Positions 33,759 through 42,336 of a DNA stretch of 64,000 nt are shown here, one piece after another. The notes under the pieces were generated by a model. It searched no databases, had not been told where the DNA came from, and saw only the letters and a list, made by a program, of their open reading frames with translations. Source of the stretch: Acidovorax sp. Leaf191 (lineage in GTDB: Bacteria; Pseudomonadota; Gammaproteobacteria; Burkholderiales; Burkholderiaceae_C). The translations under genes were made by a program, and so were the position numbers. Numbering within the stretch: the stretch's first letter is position 1; each line of letters starts with the position of its first letter. The stretch spans positions 119,260-183,259 of the forward strand of contig NZ_LMPT01000003.1 of the NCBI RefSeq assembly GCF_001424425.1, in the 5' to 3' direction.

Positions 33759-34562
33759 ATGGAGCTTCGCCACCGTGCACTGCAGGTCTTGTGCCTTGCA
33801 GACCCCGAACAAAAAGCGGCTGCGGCGCTGGACCTGCATGCGCAAGCAGCTACGCTTTCGATAGCAGAAGACACCCCTGCCCTGCCGGACGGCGCTGGCG
33901 ACCTGCCCGGGCGCCCCGCGCGGCCCGAACTGCGGCGCCACACCGACATGGCGCGGCGCTCGCCCGCCACTGCAGAGGGCCGCGCCGTATTGGTCCATGC
34001 GATTGCGCACATCGAATTCAATGCCATCAACCTGGCCCTGGACGCCGTCTGGCGCTTTGGCGGCATGCCGCGTGCGTACTACCTGGACTGGATGCTGGTG
34101 GCGGCCGAGGAAGCGCGGCACTTCAGGCTGCTGCGCGACCACCTGCGCAGGCAGGGGCACGACTACGGCGACTTTCCGGCCCACCAGGGCCTGTGGACGA
34201 TGTGCGAGAAGACCGGCCACGACATCCTGGCGCGCATGGCGCTGGTGCCGCGCACGCTGGAGGCCCGGGGGCTGGACGCCACGCCGCAGATCCAGGCCAA
34301 GCTGCGCCAGGTGGGCGCGCCGGACGCCCTGGAGGCCGTGGCCATCCTGGACATCATCCTGCGGGACGAGGTCGGCCATGTGGCCATCGGCAACCACTGG
34401 TACCGCTGGCTGTGCGAGCGTGCGGGGCACGACCCCGAAACCCTCTATGGCACCCTGGTCACCCAGTACGAAGCCCCGCGCCTCAAACCCCCCTTCAACG
34501 AAACCGCGCGCCGCAAGGCAGGCTTTACCGACAACGAATTGCGCTGGCTGCAGCAGATCTGA
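33759..34562 (+). CDS. Ferritin-like DUF455 protein
   Basis: 267 residues from ATG 33759 (MELRHRALQV), preferred over the frame's first ATG because the family begins here. Diiron-type helices are suggested by 'AIAHIEFNAINLALDAVWRF' (E..H pattern), 'VAAEEARHFRLLRDHL' and 'ILRDEVGHVAIGNHWY'. DUF455 proteins are MiaE-like in fold and are predicted oxygenases or iron proteins; the substrate is unknown. A partial repeat (33840-33864) lies in the poorly conserved N-terminal stretch (TLSIAED). Confidence 0.88.
   Translation: MELRHRALQVLCLADPEQKAAAALDLHAQAATLSIAEDTPALPDGAGDLPGRPARPELRRHTDMARRSPATAEGRAVLVHAIAHIEFNAINLALDAVWRFGGMPRAYYLDWMLVAAEEARHFRLLRDHLRRQGHDYGDFPAHQGLWTMCEKTGHDILARMALVPRTLEARGLDATPQIQAKLRQVGAPDALEAVAILDIILRDEVGHVAIGNHWYRWLCERAGHDPETLYGTLVTQYEAPRLKPPFNETARRKAGFTDNELRWLQQI
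33840..33864 (-). repeat. Dispersed repeat, partial copy in the DUF455 gene
   Basis: On the minus strand: CTATCGAAAGCGTAGCTGCT then TGCGC. It keeps the CTAT/(G)TAG arms and the GCTGCTxGCGC block of the family but differs in the loop (17 of 25 against the 47694 copy). Confidence 0.5.
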
Positions 34563-34651
34563 CCCCGGCCACGACGGGCCCGGCGATCGCTCCTACAATG
34601 CGCCGCGCCCGCGCCGCTGACACCCGCCTCTCTTTCTTTCATACTCTACCC

Positions 34652-35920
34652 ATGACTTCACCCACTGCTCCCGGCGCCCCTCCCTCCCCTCCGCCACCCG
34701 GCAGCCAGGCTTCGGTCGCGATGATCGCGCGGCAGGCCATCGTGAATGCGCAGCAGGTCGTGGTGGGCTACGAACTGTTCAACCGCTCACGCACCGGCGC
34801 CGCGCACACTGCGGCCACCGACGTGATCCTGGTGTTCACCGCGCTCTCGCACGCGGGCACCGAAGAGCTGGTGGGCAAGAAACTGATCTTCGTCAATTGC
34901 ACGCACGAAAGCCTCTCGGGCGGCCACCTCGAGCTGCTGGACCCGGACAAGGTGGTGCTGGAGATACCGCCCCTGGGCCACGCTGCAGCGGACGAAGTCG
35001 CCACGCGCATGCCGATCCTGGCCGAGCTGCGCGAGCGTGGCTTTCACCTCGCGTTCAACCACACGGTGCTGCAGTCGGCCTACGCCCCCTGGCTGCCGCT
35101 GGCCGACTACATCAAGCTCGACCTCTCCGTGCTGGCCCATGACCAGCTGGCCGTGCTCATCAGCTATGCAGGACGCAACTCCAAGGCCGAGCTGATCGCC
35201 GAGAAGGTCGAAACCGCCCAGCAGTACGACATGGTGTCCAGCCAGGGCGTGCAGCTGTTCCAGGGCTACTGGTTCGCGCGTCCGGCGCTGGTCGAGGCCA
35301 AGCTGCTCGCGCCCTCGCAGGCCGCCATCATCGAGCTCATCAACCAGGTGCGCAAACAGGCCAGCACGGACGACATCGAGGAGACGCTCAAGAAGGACGC
35401 GGGCCTCGCCTTCAACCTCATGCGCCTGATCAACTCGGCCGGTTTCGGCCTGTCGCGCGAGGTCACGTCCTTCCGCCAGGCGGTGATGCTCATGGGCCTC
35501 AAAAAGCTGTTCCGCTGGGCGGCCCTGCTGCTGACGGCCTCGCGCGCTGGCGGCACGCCGTCGTCCGTGGGCCAGACCGCCGTGGAGCGCGGCCGCCTGA
35601 TGGAGCTGCTGGCGCTGGAGACGCTGCCGCCGGAAGAAGCCGACCAGGCCTTCGTCGTGGGCATCTTCTCGCTGCTGGATGTGATGCTGTCCATGCCCAT
35701 GGAGTCGGCGCTCGGCCTGCTCAACGTGCCGGAGCCCGTGGCGGCGGCCTTGCTGCGCCGCGAAGGCTTTCTGGGCGACCTGCTCACGCTGGCCGAGGCG
35801 TGCGAGTCGAGCGACGACGCCGCCTTCGACCGCACCGCCGGCCTGCTGCACCTGACCAGCCAGCAGATCAACTTCGCCCACCTGCAGGCCCTGGCCTGGG
35901 CGGACCAGGTCACGGCATGA
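34652..35920 (+). CDS. EAL-HDOD signalling protein, degenerate EAL (copy 1)
   Basis: 422 residues starting MTSPTAPGAPP (ATG 34652). An EAL-type fold spans about 20-215, but the signature E-A-L-x-R is YELFNRS, and the DDFGTG metal-binding loop is absent; 'YIKLDLS' and 'EKVETAQQYD' keep the backbone of the fold. An HDOD domain follows (about 220-400, with 'LKKDAGLAFNLMRLINSAGF'). Such YuxH/CdgJ-like proteins control motility or attachment without c-di-GMP hydrolysis. A close paralogue starts 92 bases downstream. Confidence 0.9.
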   Translation: MTSPTAPGAPPSPPPPGSQASVAMIARQAIVNAQQVVVGYELFNRSRTGAAHTAATDVILVFTALSHAGTEELVGKKLIFVNCTHESLSGGHLELLDPDKVVLEIPPLGHAAADEVATRMPILAELRERGFHLAFNHTVLQSAYAPWLPLADYIKLDLSVLAHDQLAVLISYAGRNSKAELIAEKVETAQQYDMVSSQGVQLFQGYWFARPALVEAKLLAPSQAAIIELINQVRKQASTDDIEETLKKDAGLAFNLMRLINSAGFGLSREVTSFRQAVMLMGLKKLFRWAALLLTASRAGGTPSSVGQTAVERGRLMELLALETLPPEEADQAFVVGIFSLLDVMLSMPMESALGLLNVPEPVAAALLRREGFLGDLLTLAEACESSDDAAFDRTAGLLHLTSQQINFAHLQALAWADQVTA

Positions 35921-36012
35921 CGCAGCGCCCGCACCCCTGCAAACCAGTGCTGGGCTGCGGCGGCTGTGGGGTCTAGAATCAACGCAGCCCCGAAAACCCT
36001 ACCGCAGACCCC

Positions 36013-37293
36013 ATGTCCAGCTCACCCGAACAAGACGCCCCCGAAGCAGTTGCTCCTGCGGTCGAACCCGTCGACGAGAACATTGCCATCATTGCGCGTC
36101 AGGCCATCGTGGACGAGACCCGCGCGGTCTACGGCTACGAGCTGTTCGACCGCTCCACCGCCTCCGATGCGCACACCGCCGCCAGCGATGCGGCCCTGCT
36201 CTTCAATGCCCTGTCGTACGCGGGCACCGAAGCGCTGGTGGGCAAGAAGACGGTGTTCATCAATTGCACGCACGACAGCCTCTCGGGCGGCCACCTGGAG
36301 CTGATCCACCCCGAAAAGGTGGTGCTGGAAGTGCCCCCGCTGCCCGACGGCGCCACGCCGGAAGAAATCGAAGGCCGCCTGCCCACGCTCGAAGCCCTGC
36401 GCACCCGCGGCTTTCGCCTGGCGTTCGACCAGCAGGCCCTGCGCCGCGCCTACACCAGCTGGCTGCCGCTGGCGGCGTTCATCAAGCTGGACATGATGGC
36501 GTTCAAGCCCGAGCTGGCCACACCGCTGGTCAAGTTCGCCACCACCCACAGCAAGGCCACCCTGGTCGCTGAAAAGGTGGAAACCGCCGAGCAGTACGAA
36601 CTGATGCGCGGCCTGGGCGTGAAACTCTTCCAGGGCTTCTGGTTCGCCAAGCCCTCGCTGGTCAAGGCCACCACCATCCGTCCGTCGCAGGCCACCATCA
36701 TCCAGCTGATCAACCTGGTGCGCAAACAGGCCACGACGGCCGAGATCGAAGACCTGCTCAAGAAAGACCCCACGCTGTCTTTCAACCTGCTGCGTTTCAT
36801 CAATTCATCGGGGTTCGGCCTGTCGTGCGAGATCACCTCGTTCCGCCACGCAGTGATGATCCTGGGGCTCAAGAAGCTGTTCCGCTGGGCGGCCCTGCTG
36901 ATGACCACCACCCGCGCGGGCGGTGCGCCGCCGGCCGTGGGCCAGACCGCCGTGGTGCGCGGCCGCCTGATGGAGCTGCTGGCCGCCGAACTGCTGCCGC
37001 CCGAAGAATGCGACAACGCCTTCGTAGTGGGCGTGTTCTCGCTGCTGGACACCATGCTGGGCGTCCCCCTGGAAAAGGCCCTGGAGTCCGTCGCCCTGCC
37101 CGAACCCGTGATGGACGCGCTGCTGCGCCGCACGGGCGTGTTCGCGCCGTTCCTGGAGCTGACCATTGCCTGCGAAAGCGGCGACGAAGTGGCGTTTGCC
37201 AAGAACGCCGATGCACTGCACCTGTCCAACCGCCAGGTCAACTGGGCCCACCTGCAGGCGCTGACCTGGGCCGAGGGCTTGAACGACGAGTAG
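36013..37293 (+). CDS. EAL-HDOD signalling protein, degenerate EAL (copy 2)
   Basis: 426 residues, co-linear with copy 1 over the whole length and visibly similar at more than half of positions; long blocks such as 'LKKLFRWAALL' and 'VGQTAV.RGRLMELLA' are shared. The EAL motif is again replaced (YELFDRS) and the DDFGTG loop is missing. The HDOD part has 'LKKDPTLSFNLLRFINSSGF'. It arose by tandem duplication. A strong terminator at 37351-37380 closes the pair. Confidence 0.9.
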   Translation: MSSSPEQDAPEAVAPAVEPVDENIAIIARQAIVDETRAVYGYELFDRSTASDAHTAASDAALLFNALSYAGTEALVGKKTVFINCTHDSLSGGHLELIHPEKVVLEVPPLPDGATPEEIEGRLPTLEALRTRGFRLAFDQQALRRAYTSWLPLAAFIKLDMMAFKPELATPLVKFATTHSKATLVAEKVETAEQYELMRGLGVKLFQGFWFAKPSLVKATTIRPSQATIIQLINLVRKQATTAEIEDLLKKDPTLSFNLLRFINSSGFGLSCEITSFRHAVMILGLKKLFRWAALLMTTTRAGGAPPAVGQTAVVRGRLMELLAAELLPPEECDNAFVVGVFSLLDTMLGVPLEKALESVALPEPVMDALLRRTGVFAPFLELTIACESGDEVAFAKNADALHLSNRQVNWAHLQALTWAEGLNDE

Positions 37294-37350
37294 GCCTGTC
37301 AAGCGCAGCGTGAGCGCTTCGGTGCCGTGGCAAGCGCTTGTCCCCCCCTG

Positions 37351-37380
37351 CAAAAAGCCCTGCTCGCCAGGGCTTTTTGC
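37351..37380 (+). terminator. Strong intrinsic terminator after the EAL-HDOD pair
   Basis: AAAAAGCCCTG (37352-37362) pairs with CAGGGCTTTTT (37368-37378) around the loop CTCGC. The arms supply U-runs in both directions, so it could serve either strand. Confidence 0.88.
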
Positions 37381-37471
37381 ATTTTGCTTTCTGCTTTTTG
37401 CGATGTCTTCCAGTGCATCTGGCTGCGTGGCGCGTGGCAGTTGCTGCCGCGCTGCCACGTGATCCGCCCAC

Positions 37472-37502
37472 AAGCACCGCCGCCGGTCCGGCGGCGGTGC
37501 TT
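37472..37502. repeat. 31-base perfect palindrome near the end of the Bug gene
   Basis: The left arm AAGCACCGCCGCCGG (37472-37486) and right arm CCGGCGGCGGTGCTT (37488-37502) are exact inverted copies around a single T. No T-run follows on either side, so it may be a Rho-type or bidirectional transcription barrier, or a cruciform-forming site, rather than a classical terminator. Confidence 0.75.
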
Positions 37503-37518
37503 GCCAGTGCATCCACTC

Positions 37519-37541
37519 ATCAATCCATCAATCCATCAATC
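37519..37541. repeat. Tandem ATCAATCC repeat at the Bug stop codon
   Basis: Two exact 8-base units ATCAATCC followed by a third lacking only its last base match. The last unit contains the TCA that is the stop codon (TGA) of the minus-strand Bug gene at 37536-37538. Slippage here would change the protein's end only slightly. Confidence 0.7.
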
Positions 37542-38501
37542 GAGTTCCAGCTTGCGCTCGCGGATGAGCCGGGCCCATTTCTCGTTCTCGCCCTTCACGA
37601 AGCTGAAGAACTCCACCGGGCCCAGCGAATGCACTTCGGAGCCCGTGGCCGCGAACTTGGCCTTGATGTCCGCTTGCGCCAGCACCTTGGCAAGCTCGGC
37701 GCTGAGTCTGTCCACCACCTCCTTGGGCAGACCCGCAGGACCGACCAGGCCCTGGAAGCCCACCGACTCCATCGCCCCCAGGCCCAGCTCGCCCACCGTG
37801 GGCACATCGGGCAGTTGCGGGTCGCGCCGGGGCCCGGTCACGGCCAGCGCTTTGAGCTTGCCGCCCTTGATCTGCGGCAGCAGCACCGGCCCCGCATCGA
37901 TGAGCAGCTGCGTCTGCCCGCCGATCAGGTCCTGCACCGCCGGCGCGCTGCCCTTGTAGGGCACATGCGTCACATCGAGGCCGGTGGCCTGGTTCATGAG
38001 CTCGCCGTTCAGGTGGGTGGAGGTGCCCGCGCCGCCCGACGCGAAGTTCACCTTGCCGGCGTTGGCCTTGGCCCAGGCCACCCAGTCCTTGAGGTCCTTG
38101 GCAGGGTGGTCCAGGCGTGTCACGGCGATGTAGCTCCCCTGGCTGATCTGGCCGATGTAGCTGAACTGCTTGAGCGGCTCGTAAGGCATCTTGCGCTGCA
38201 GGTAGGGCGCGATGGCGAACGGCCCCGTGTTGGCCAGCAGGATGGTGTAGCCGTCCGGCGCTGCGCGCGTGAGCTCGGTCGCGGCCAGCATGCCGCCCGC
38301 GCCCGGCTTGTAGTCGACCACGATCTGCTGCTTGAGCGCCTCCTGCAGCGGCACCTGCACCGTGCGAGCGGCAAAGTCGATGCCGCCGCCCGGCGGGTAG
38401 CCCACGATGAGGCGGATGGGCTTGGCCGAGGGCCAGCCCTGGGCCATGGACAGGGTGACCAACCCCAGCAGCAACGCGCCAGCCATCAGTTTCTTCTTCA
38501 T
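37536..38501 (-). CDS. Tripartite tricarboxylate transporter (Bug-type) solute-binding protein
   Basis: 321 residues with AAGGAG before ATG and a signal peptide cleaved near SMA-QG. Bug family marks: 'KPIRLIVGYPPGGGIDFAAR', 'VDYKPGAGGMLAATELTRAA', 'PDGYTILLANTGPF' and 'HVPYKGSAPAVQDLIGGQTQ'. These periplasmic proteins bind carboxylates. No TctA/TctB membrane genes are nearby, as is usual for the many orphan Bug proteins of Burkholderiales, so the ligand and partner are unknown. Confidence 0.92.
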   Translation of the reverse strand: MKKKLMAGALLLGLVTLSMAQGWPSAKPIRLIVGYPPGGGIDFAARTVQVPLQEALKQQIVVDYKPGAGGMLAATELTRAAPDGYTILLANTGPFAIAPYLQRKMPYEPLKQFSYIGQISQGSYIAVTRLDHPAKDLKDWVAWAKANAGKVNFASGGAGTSTHLNGELMNQATGLDVTHVPYKGSAPAVQDLIGGQTQLLIDAGPVLLPQIKGGKLKALAVTGPRRDPQLPDVPTVGELGLGAMESVGFQGLVGPAGLPKEVVDRLSAELAKVLAQADIKAKFAATGSEVHSLGPVEFFSFVKGENEKWARLIRERKLELD

Positions 38502-38581
38502 GCTTTTGTCTCCTTGTGTTGTTGTGTGAAATCAGACTTGGCACTGCAATGCCCCGCAACGCAACGCAACGCAGCGCTGCG

Positions 38582-39505
38582 TCACCCGCGCGGATGGTGC
38601 TCCGAATGCAGCACCTTGAGCCGCTCCCGCGCCACGTGGGTGTAGATGGTGGTCGTGGAGATATCGGCGTGCCCCAGCAGCAGCTGCACCACGCGCAGGT
38701 CGGCGCCGTGGTTGAGCAGGTGGGTGGCAAAGGCATGGCGCAGCGTGTGGGGCGACAGCGGCACGGTGATGCCCGCCACGGCCGCCCATTTCTTGACGAT
38801 GACCCAGAACATCGCCCGCGTCATGCCGCTGCCGCGCTGCGTCACGAAGAGGTCGTCCGTCTGCTGGCCCGAGAGGATGGCGCCGCGCGCCTCCTGCAGG
38901 TATTGGTCCAGCCACTGGCGGGCCACCTCGCCAAAGGGCACCAGGCGCTCCTTGCCGCCCTTGCCCATCACGCGCAGCACGCCTTCGGCCAGGCCCAGCT
39001 GAAAGGTCTTGAGCGTCACGAGTTCGGTCACGCGCAGGCCGCTGGCGTACATCAGCTCCAGCATGGTGCGGTCGCGCACGCCCAGCGGGTTGCCCAGGTC
39101 GGGCGCGTTCAGCAGCGCCTCCACCTGCGCCTGCGACAGGGTCTTGGGCACGCGCAGGGGCTGGCGGGCGGCCGTGAGCCGCACCGTGGGGTCGGCCGTG
39201 ATGCGGCGCTCGCGCAGCGCCCAGTGGAAGTAGCGGCGCAGCACCGTGAGCCGCCGGTTGGCGGTGGTGGCCCGGGTCTCTGCGTGCCGCGCTGCAAAGT
39301 AGCCGTTCAGGTGGCGTTCGGCCGTCTCGTCCAGCGCCACGGCGGGCTGCTGCGCGGCCAGCCACTGCGCGTACAGGGTCAGGTCGCGCCGGTAGGCCGC
39401 CAGGGTGTTGCGCGACAGGCCGTCCTCCAGCCACAACGCGTCGATGAATGCGTCGATGGCGGAGTCGCCCGCACGACCCTGCCCGGTGGCGGCGAGGGCC
39501 GTCAT
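38582..39505 (-). CDS. xerD: Site-specific tyrosine recombinase XerD
   Basis: 307 residues from ATG 39505 (MTALAATG); an in-frame GTG nine bases earlier is less likely. N-terminal SAM-like domain 'FIDALWLEDGLSRNTLAAYR'; catalytic domain with the Arg in 'YASGLRVTELVTLK', Lys in 'VMGKGGKERLVPF', 'SPHTLRHAFATHLLNHGADL' (H-x-x-R), 'LLGHADISTTTIYTHV' (His and the nucleophile Tyr). It resolves chromosome dimers at dif with XerC. It is a housekeeping recombinase and not a sign of an integrated element. Confidence 0.94.
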   Translation of the reverse strand: MTALAATGQGRAGDSAIDAFIDALWLEDGLSRNTLAAYRRDLTLYAQWLAAQQPAVALDETAERHLNGYFAARHAETRATTANRRLTVLRRYFHWALRERRITADPTVRLTAARQPLRVPKTLSQAQVEALLNAPDLGNPLGVRDRTMLELMYASGLRVTELVTLKTFQLGLAEGVLRVMGKGGKERLVPFGEVARQWLDQYLQEARGAILSGQQTDDLFVTQRGSGMTRAMFWVIVKKWAAVAGITVPLSPHTLRHAFATHLLNHGADLRVVQLLLGHADISTTTIYTHVARERLKVLHSEHHPRG

Positions 39506-39783
39506 GGAGCCCACGCGTACCCCCGTCGCTGCGGGGTGAGGTCACCCAGGACGGGGCAGATGCTGTGGTGGTGCGAACGGTGGTCCGCTGCGAAATCGGG
39601 GGTGGTCATGGTCAGGCTCTGGGGCTTGGCCATGATAGCGATGCAGCGGGCGCCTTGGCCAACCTGCATGCCACTGGCACGCCCTGCCAGGCGCGACGCC
39701 GGGCCCAAGTTGTTCAGGGGTGCCGGTTCAGGCGGGCCGCACCCCTGCGTTGGGCGGGGGCTGGGCTGTTGCAGGCGTTCCGA

Positions 39784-41316
39784 TCATCTCGCCGCATCGA
39801 GGCTGGGCGCGTAGCCGAAGGCCTGCACCGGCTTTTCGGCGGTTTCCACCCAGACGCTTTTGACCTGGGTGTATTCGTGCAGCGCCTCGATGCCGGAAGA
39901 TCGACCGTACCCACTCGCGCCATAGCCGCCGAAAGGGGCCGCGACGTTGATGACCTTGTACATGTTGACCCAGAAGGTGCCTGCGTTGACCTTGGACGCA
40001 ACGCGGTAGGCGCGGCCGATGTCCTGCGTCCATACGGCTCCGGCCAGCCCGAAGTCGCTGTCGTTGGCGATGGCGATCGCCTCTTCCTCGGTGTCGAACG
40101 GGATCGCCACCAGCACCGGCCCGAAGATTTCGGTCTGCGCCACGTCCATCCGGTTGTGCACGTTCTTCAGCACCGTGGGACGCACCCAGTAGCCGCCTTC
40201 GGCGGGCTGGCCGTCGCAGCCTTGCGCGACTTCGGCGCCGTCCCGAAGGCCCGAGCGGATCATGTCCAGCACATGCTGGTACTGCCGGGCGTTGTGGATC
40301 GGACCGATGTCGGTCGCGGCAGAGGCCGGGTCGCCCATCTGGATCTGCGCGGCGCCGTCGGCCACCATTTTCACGAAGCGTTCGTAGATGCTGCGCTGAA
40401 CCAGCAAGCGCGAGCCCGCGACGCAGCTTTGGCCCGCGTTGCCAAAGATGGCCGCCTGGGCGCCGATGGCTGCGCGCTCCAGGTGGGCGTCCTCGAACAC
40501 GATGTTGGCCGATTTGCCGCCCAGCTCCAGCACGCAGGGAATGCCGCGCTGCGCCGCTGCCGCGGCGACCTTGCCACCGGTCGCTGGCGAACCGACGAAC
40601 ACCACCTTCTTCACCGCGCGGTTCATCAACGCGTGCTGACCGGTGGTGTGGCCAAAGCCGGCCAGTACCGACAGCACACCCCGGGGAACGCCCGCCTTTT
40701 CGATCAGCGATGCAAGGGCCAAAGAACTGAGGGGCGTGAGCTCCGAGGGCTTGAGGATCACCGCATTGCCCATGCAGAGGGCAGGTGCCACGTTCCAGCC
40801 GCAGGTGAACAGCGGTGCATTCCACGGCGTGATCTGCAGCAGCACGCCGCAGGGCTCGCGGCGGGTAAAGCTCAGGTGGCCGCTGGGCACGGGGATCACG
40901 TGGCCATGGACCTTGTCGGCCCAGCCGGCGTAGTACTCGAACATTTCGGCCACGCGCAGTGCCTCGCCGCGGCAGTCGCGGATGGGCTTGCCGGCAGACA
41001 TGCACTCCAGCTGCGCCAGCGGCTCGATGTGCTCGCGCAGCAGCCGGCCCGCCGCATGCATGGTGCGACCGCGCTCCGCATGGCTCAGCGCAGCCCATGT
41101 CCGCTGCCCCTCCAGTGCGGCCTGCGCGGCGGCGGCGGCCACGTGCTCGCCAGCGTCCTGGTAGGACAGGAAGCGCTGGCCCGTGGCGGGGTCGATCAGC
41201 GCGATGTCCGCGCCATCACCCGGCAGGATGGCGCCGCCCACATAGGACCCGATCTGCGTGTCGGGGAAGAAGGCGGCAAAGGCAGCCAGCAGTTGCTCGG
41301 TGGCGTGGGTGTTCAT
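39784..41316 (-). CDS. NAD(P)-dependent aldehyde dehydrogenase
   Basis: 510 residues with AGGAG before ATG. Superfamily motifs: 'LLQITPWNAPLFTCGWNVAP' (cofactor binding), 'KPSELTPLSSLALASLIEKA', 'FVGSPATGGKVA', the general base Glu in 'VLELGGKSANIVFED', the nucleophile Cys in 'GNAGQSCVAGSR' and 'EIFGPVL'. It lies 18 bases downstream of the 3-hydroxyisobutyrate-dehydrogenase-like gene. The pair suggests oxidation of a hydroxy acid to a semialdehyde and then to the acid. The exact substrate is unknown. Confidence 0.92.
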   Translation of the reverse strand: MNTHATEQLLAAFAAFFPDTQIGSYVGGAILPGDGADIALIDPATGQRFLSYQDAGEHVAAAAAQAALEGQRTWAALSHAERGRTMHAAGRLLREHIEPLAQLECMSAGKPIRDCRGEALRVAEMFEYYAGWADKVHGHVIPVPSGHLSFTRREPCGVLLQITPWNAPLFTCGWNVAPALCMGNAVILKPSELTPLSSLALASLIEKAGVPRGVLSVLAGFGHTTGQHALMNRAVKKVVFVGSPATGGKVAAAAAQRGIPCVLELGGKSANIVFEDAHLERAAIGAQAAIFGNAGQSCVAGSRLLVQRSIYERFVKMVADGAAQIQMGDPASAATDIGPIHNARQYQHVLDMIRSGLRDGAEVAQGCDGQPAEGGYWVRPTVLKNVHNRMDVAQTEIFGPVLVAIPFDTEEEAIAIANDSDFGLAGAVWTQDIGRAYRVASKVNAGTFWVNMYKVINVAAPFGGYGASGYGRSSGIEALHEYTQVKSVWVETAEKPVQAFGYAPSLDAAR

Positions 41317-41334
41317 GCAATGGCTCCTGGGGTG

Positions 41335-42219
41335 TCAGGCCGCAGCCAGGGCGTTGCGGGTGCCGAGTTCGACGATGCGGTTGAAGTCTTCGGCGTCGCC
41401 GATGGAGTCGGCGCTCTGCGCCCACAGCTCGGCCACGCGCCGCGTCAGCGGCAGGTCCAGCCCCACGCCTGCGGTGAGCTCCTGGGCCAGCCGCACGTCT
41501 TTGCGCATGAGCTGCATGGTGAAGCCGGAGTCGAACTTGCCGTTCATCACCCACGTCGGAAAGTTGTGCTCGGTCACGAAGCTTCGGCCCGAGCCTGCGT
41601 TGACGCCCTGCAGCACCTGCTCCACCGGCACGCCGGCGGCAGCAGCCAGGCGGGTGACCTCGCCCGCGACCAGCAGGTGGGCCGCAGCCAACAGGTTGTT
41701 GGCGATCTTGGCGACGTGCCCGGCACCCACCGGGCCGACATGCACGCGCTTGGCGCTCATGGCCTGCAGCACGGGCTGCGCCTGGGCAAAGTCTTCGTCG
41801 GAAGCGCCGATCACCATGGTCATGGTGGCGTTGATGGCGCCCCTGGGGCCGCCGCTCACGGGCGCATCGATGATGCGCATCCCCGCCGCCTGCAGCCTGG
41901 CTGCCAGGTCGCGCGTGGTGTCGGGGTGGGAGGTCGAGGTGTCCACGACGATCAGCCCGGGCTTGGCATGGTCGATGATGCCGCCCGCACCGGCCACGAC
42001 CTCCGAGACGATCGCGGCTGTGGGCAGCGACAGGACGACCATTTCGGCCGCTGCCACCACCTCTCCGATGGAATCGACCACGCGGATGCCGTCGGCCGCC
42101 AGCTGGGCGCGAACGGCGCTCGCGGCATCGGTGCCCACCACCTCGTAGCCGCCGCGCTGCAGCGACAGGGCCATGCCGCGCCCCATGTTGCCCAGTCCAA
42201 TGATGCCGATGGTTTTCAT
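41335..42219 (-). CDS. NAD(P)-dependent oxidoreductase, 3-hydroxyisobutyrate dehydrogenase family
   Basis: 294 residues with GGAGA before ATG 42219. It opens 'MKTIGIIGLGNMGRGMALSL' (Rossmann GxGxxG), has the substrate-binding 'IIDAPVSGGPRGAINATMTM' and the catalytic Lys in 'AGHVAKIANNLLAAAHLLVA'. Family members oxidise beta-hydroxy acids or reduce tartronate semialdehyde. It is the first gene of an operon with the aldehyde dehydrogenase and is divergent from a LysR regulator, with an operator-like motif (42302-42329) between. Confidence 0.92.
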   Translation of the reverse strand: MKTIGIIGLGNMGRGMALSLQRGGYEVVGTDAASAVRAQLAADGIRVVDSIGEVVAAAEMVVLSLPTAAIVSEVVAGAGGIIDHAKPGLIVVDTSTSHPDTTRDLAARLQAAGMRIIDAPVSGGPRGAINATMTMVIGASDEDFAQAQPVLQAMSAKRVHVGPVGAGHVAKIANNLLAAAHLLVAGEVTRLAAAAGVPVEQVLQGVNAGSGRSFVTEHNFPTWVMNGKFDSGFTMQLMRKDVRLAQELTAGVGLDLPLTRRVAELWAQSADSIGDAEDFNRIVELGTRNALAAA

Positions 42220-42301
42220 GCCGTATCTCCGTGTGAATGGCGTTGCGTGCCGATGGCAGGAATCTTCGCGCCGGCCCTTGAGTTCATCAATGTCAACACC
42301 A

Positions 42302-42329
42302 GTAGAATTTCGTTGACTACAAGGCAACA
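42302..42329. promoter_or_regulatory. LysR operator-like motif, copy 1
   Basis: GTAG (42302-42305), 11 bases, CTAC (42317-42320), then GTTGACTACAAGGCAAC overlapping at 42312-42328. Of its 28 bases, 23 match the motif at 44837-44864. It contains nested dyads (GTAG/CTAC and GTTG/CAAC), as expected of a LysR-type site, and lies 8 bases before the lysR ATG. Confidence 0.65.
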
Positions 42330-42336
42330 AAATCCC

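Noticed and set aside
38582-39505. Tyrosine recombinase as evidence for an integrative element
   Set aside because: The sequence is a standard XerD, and no att repeats, tRNA or phage genes are nearby.
39502-39708. A 68-codon minus-strand ORF upstream of xerD
   Set aside because: No ribosome site, unusual His/Ser-rich composition and overlap with the xerD start; no support for translation.
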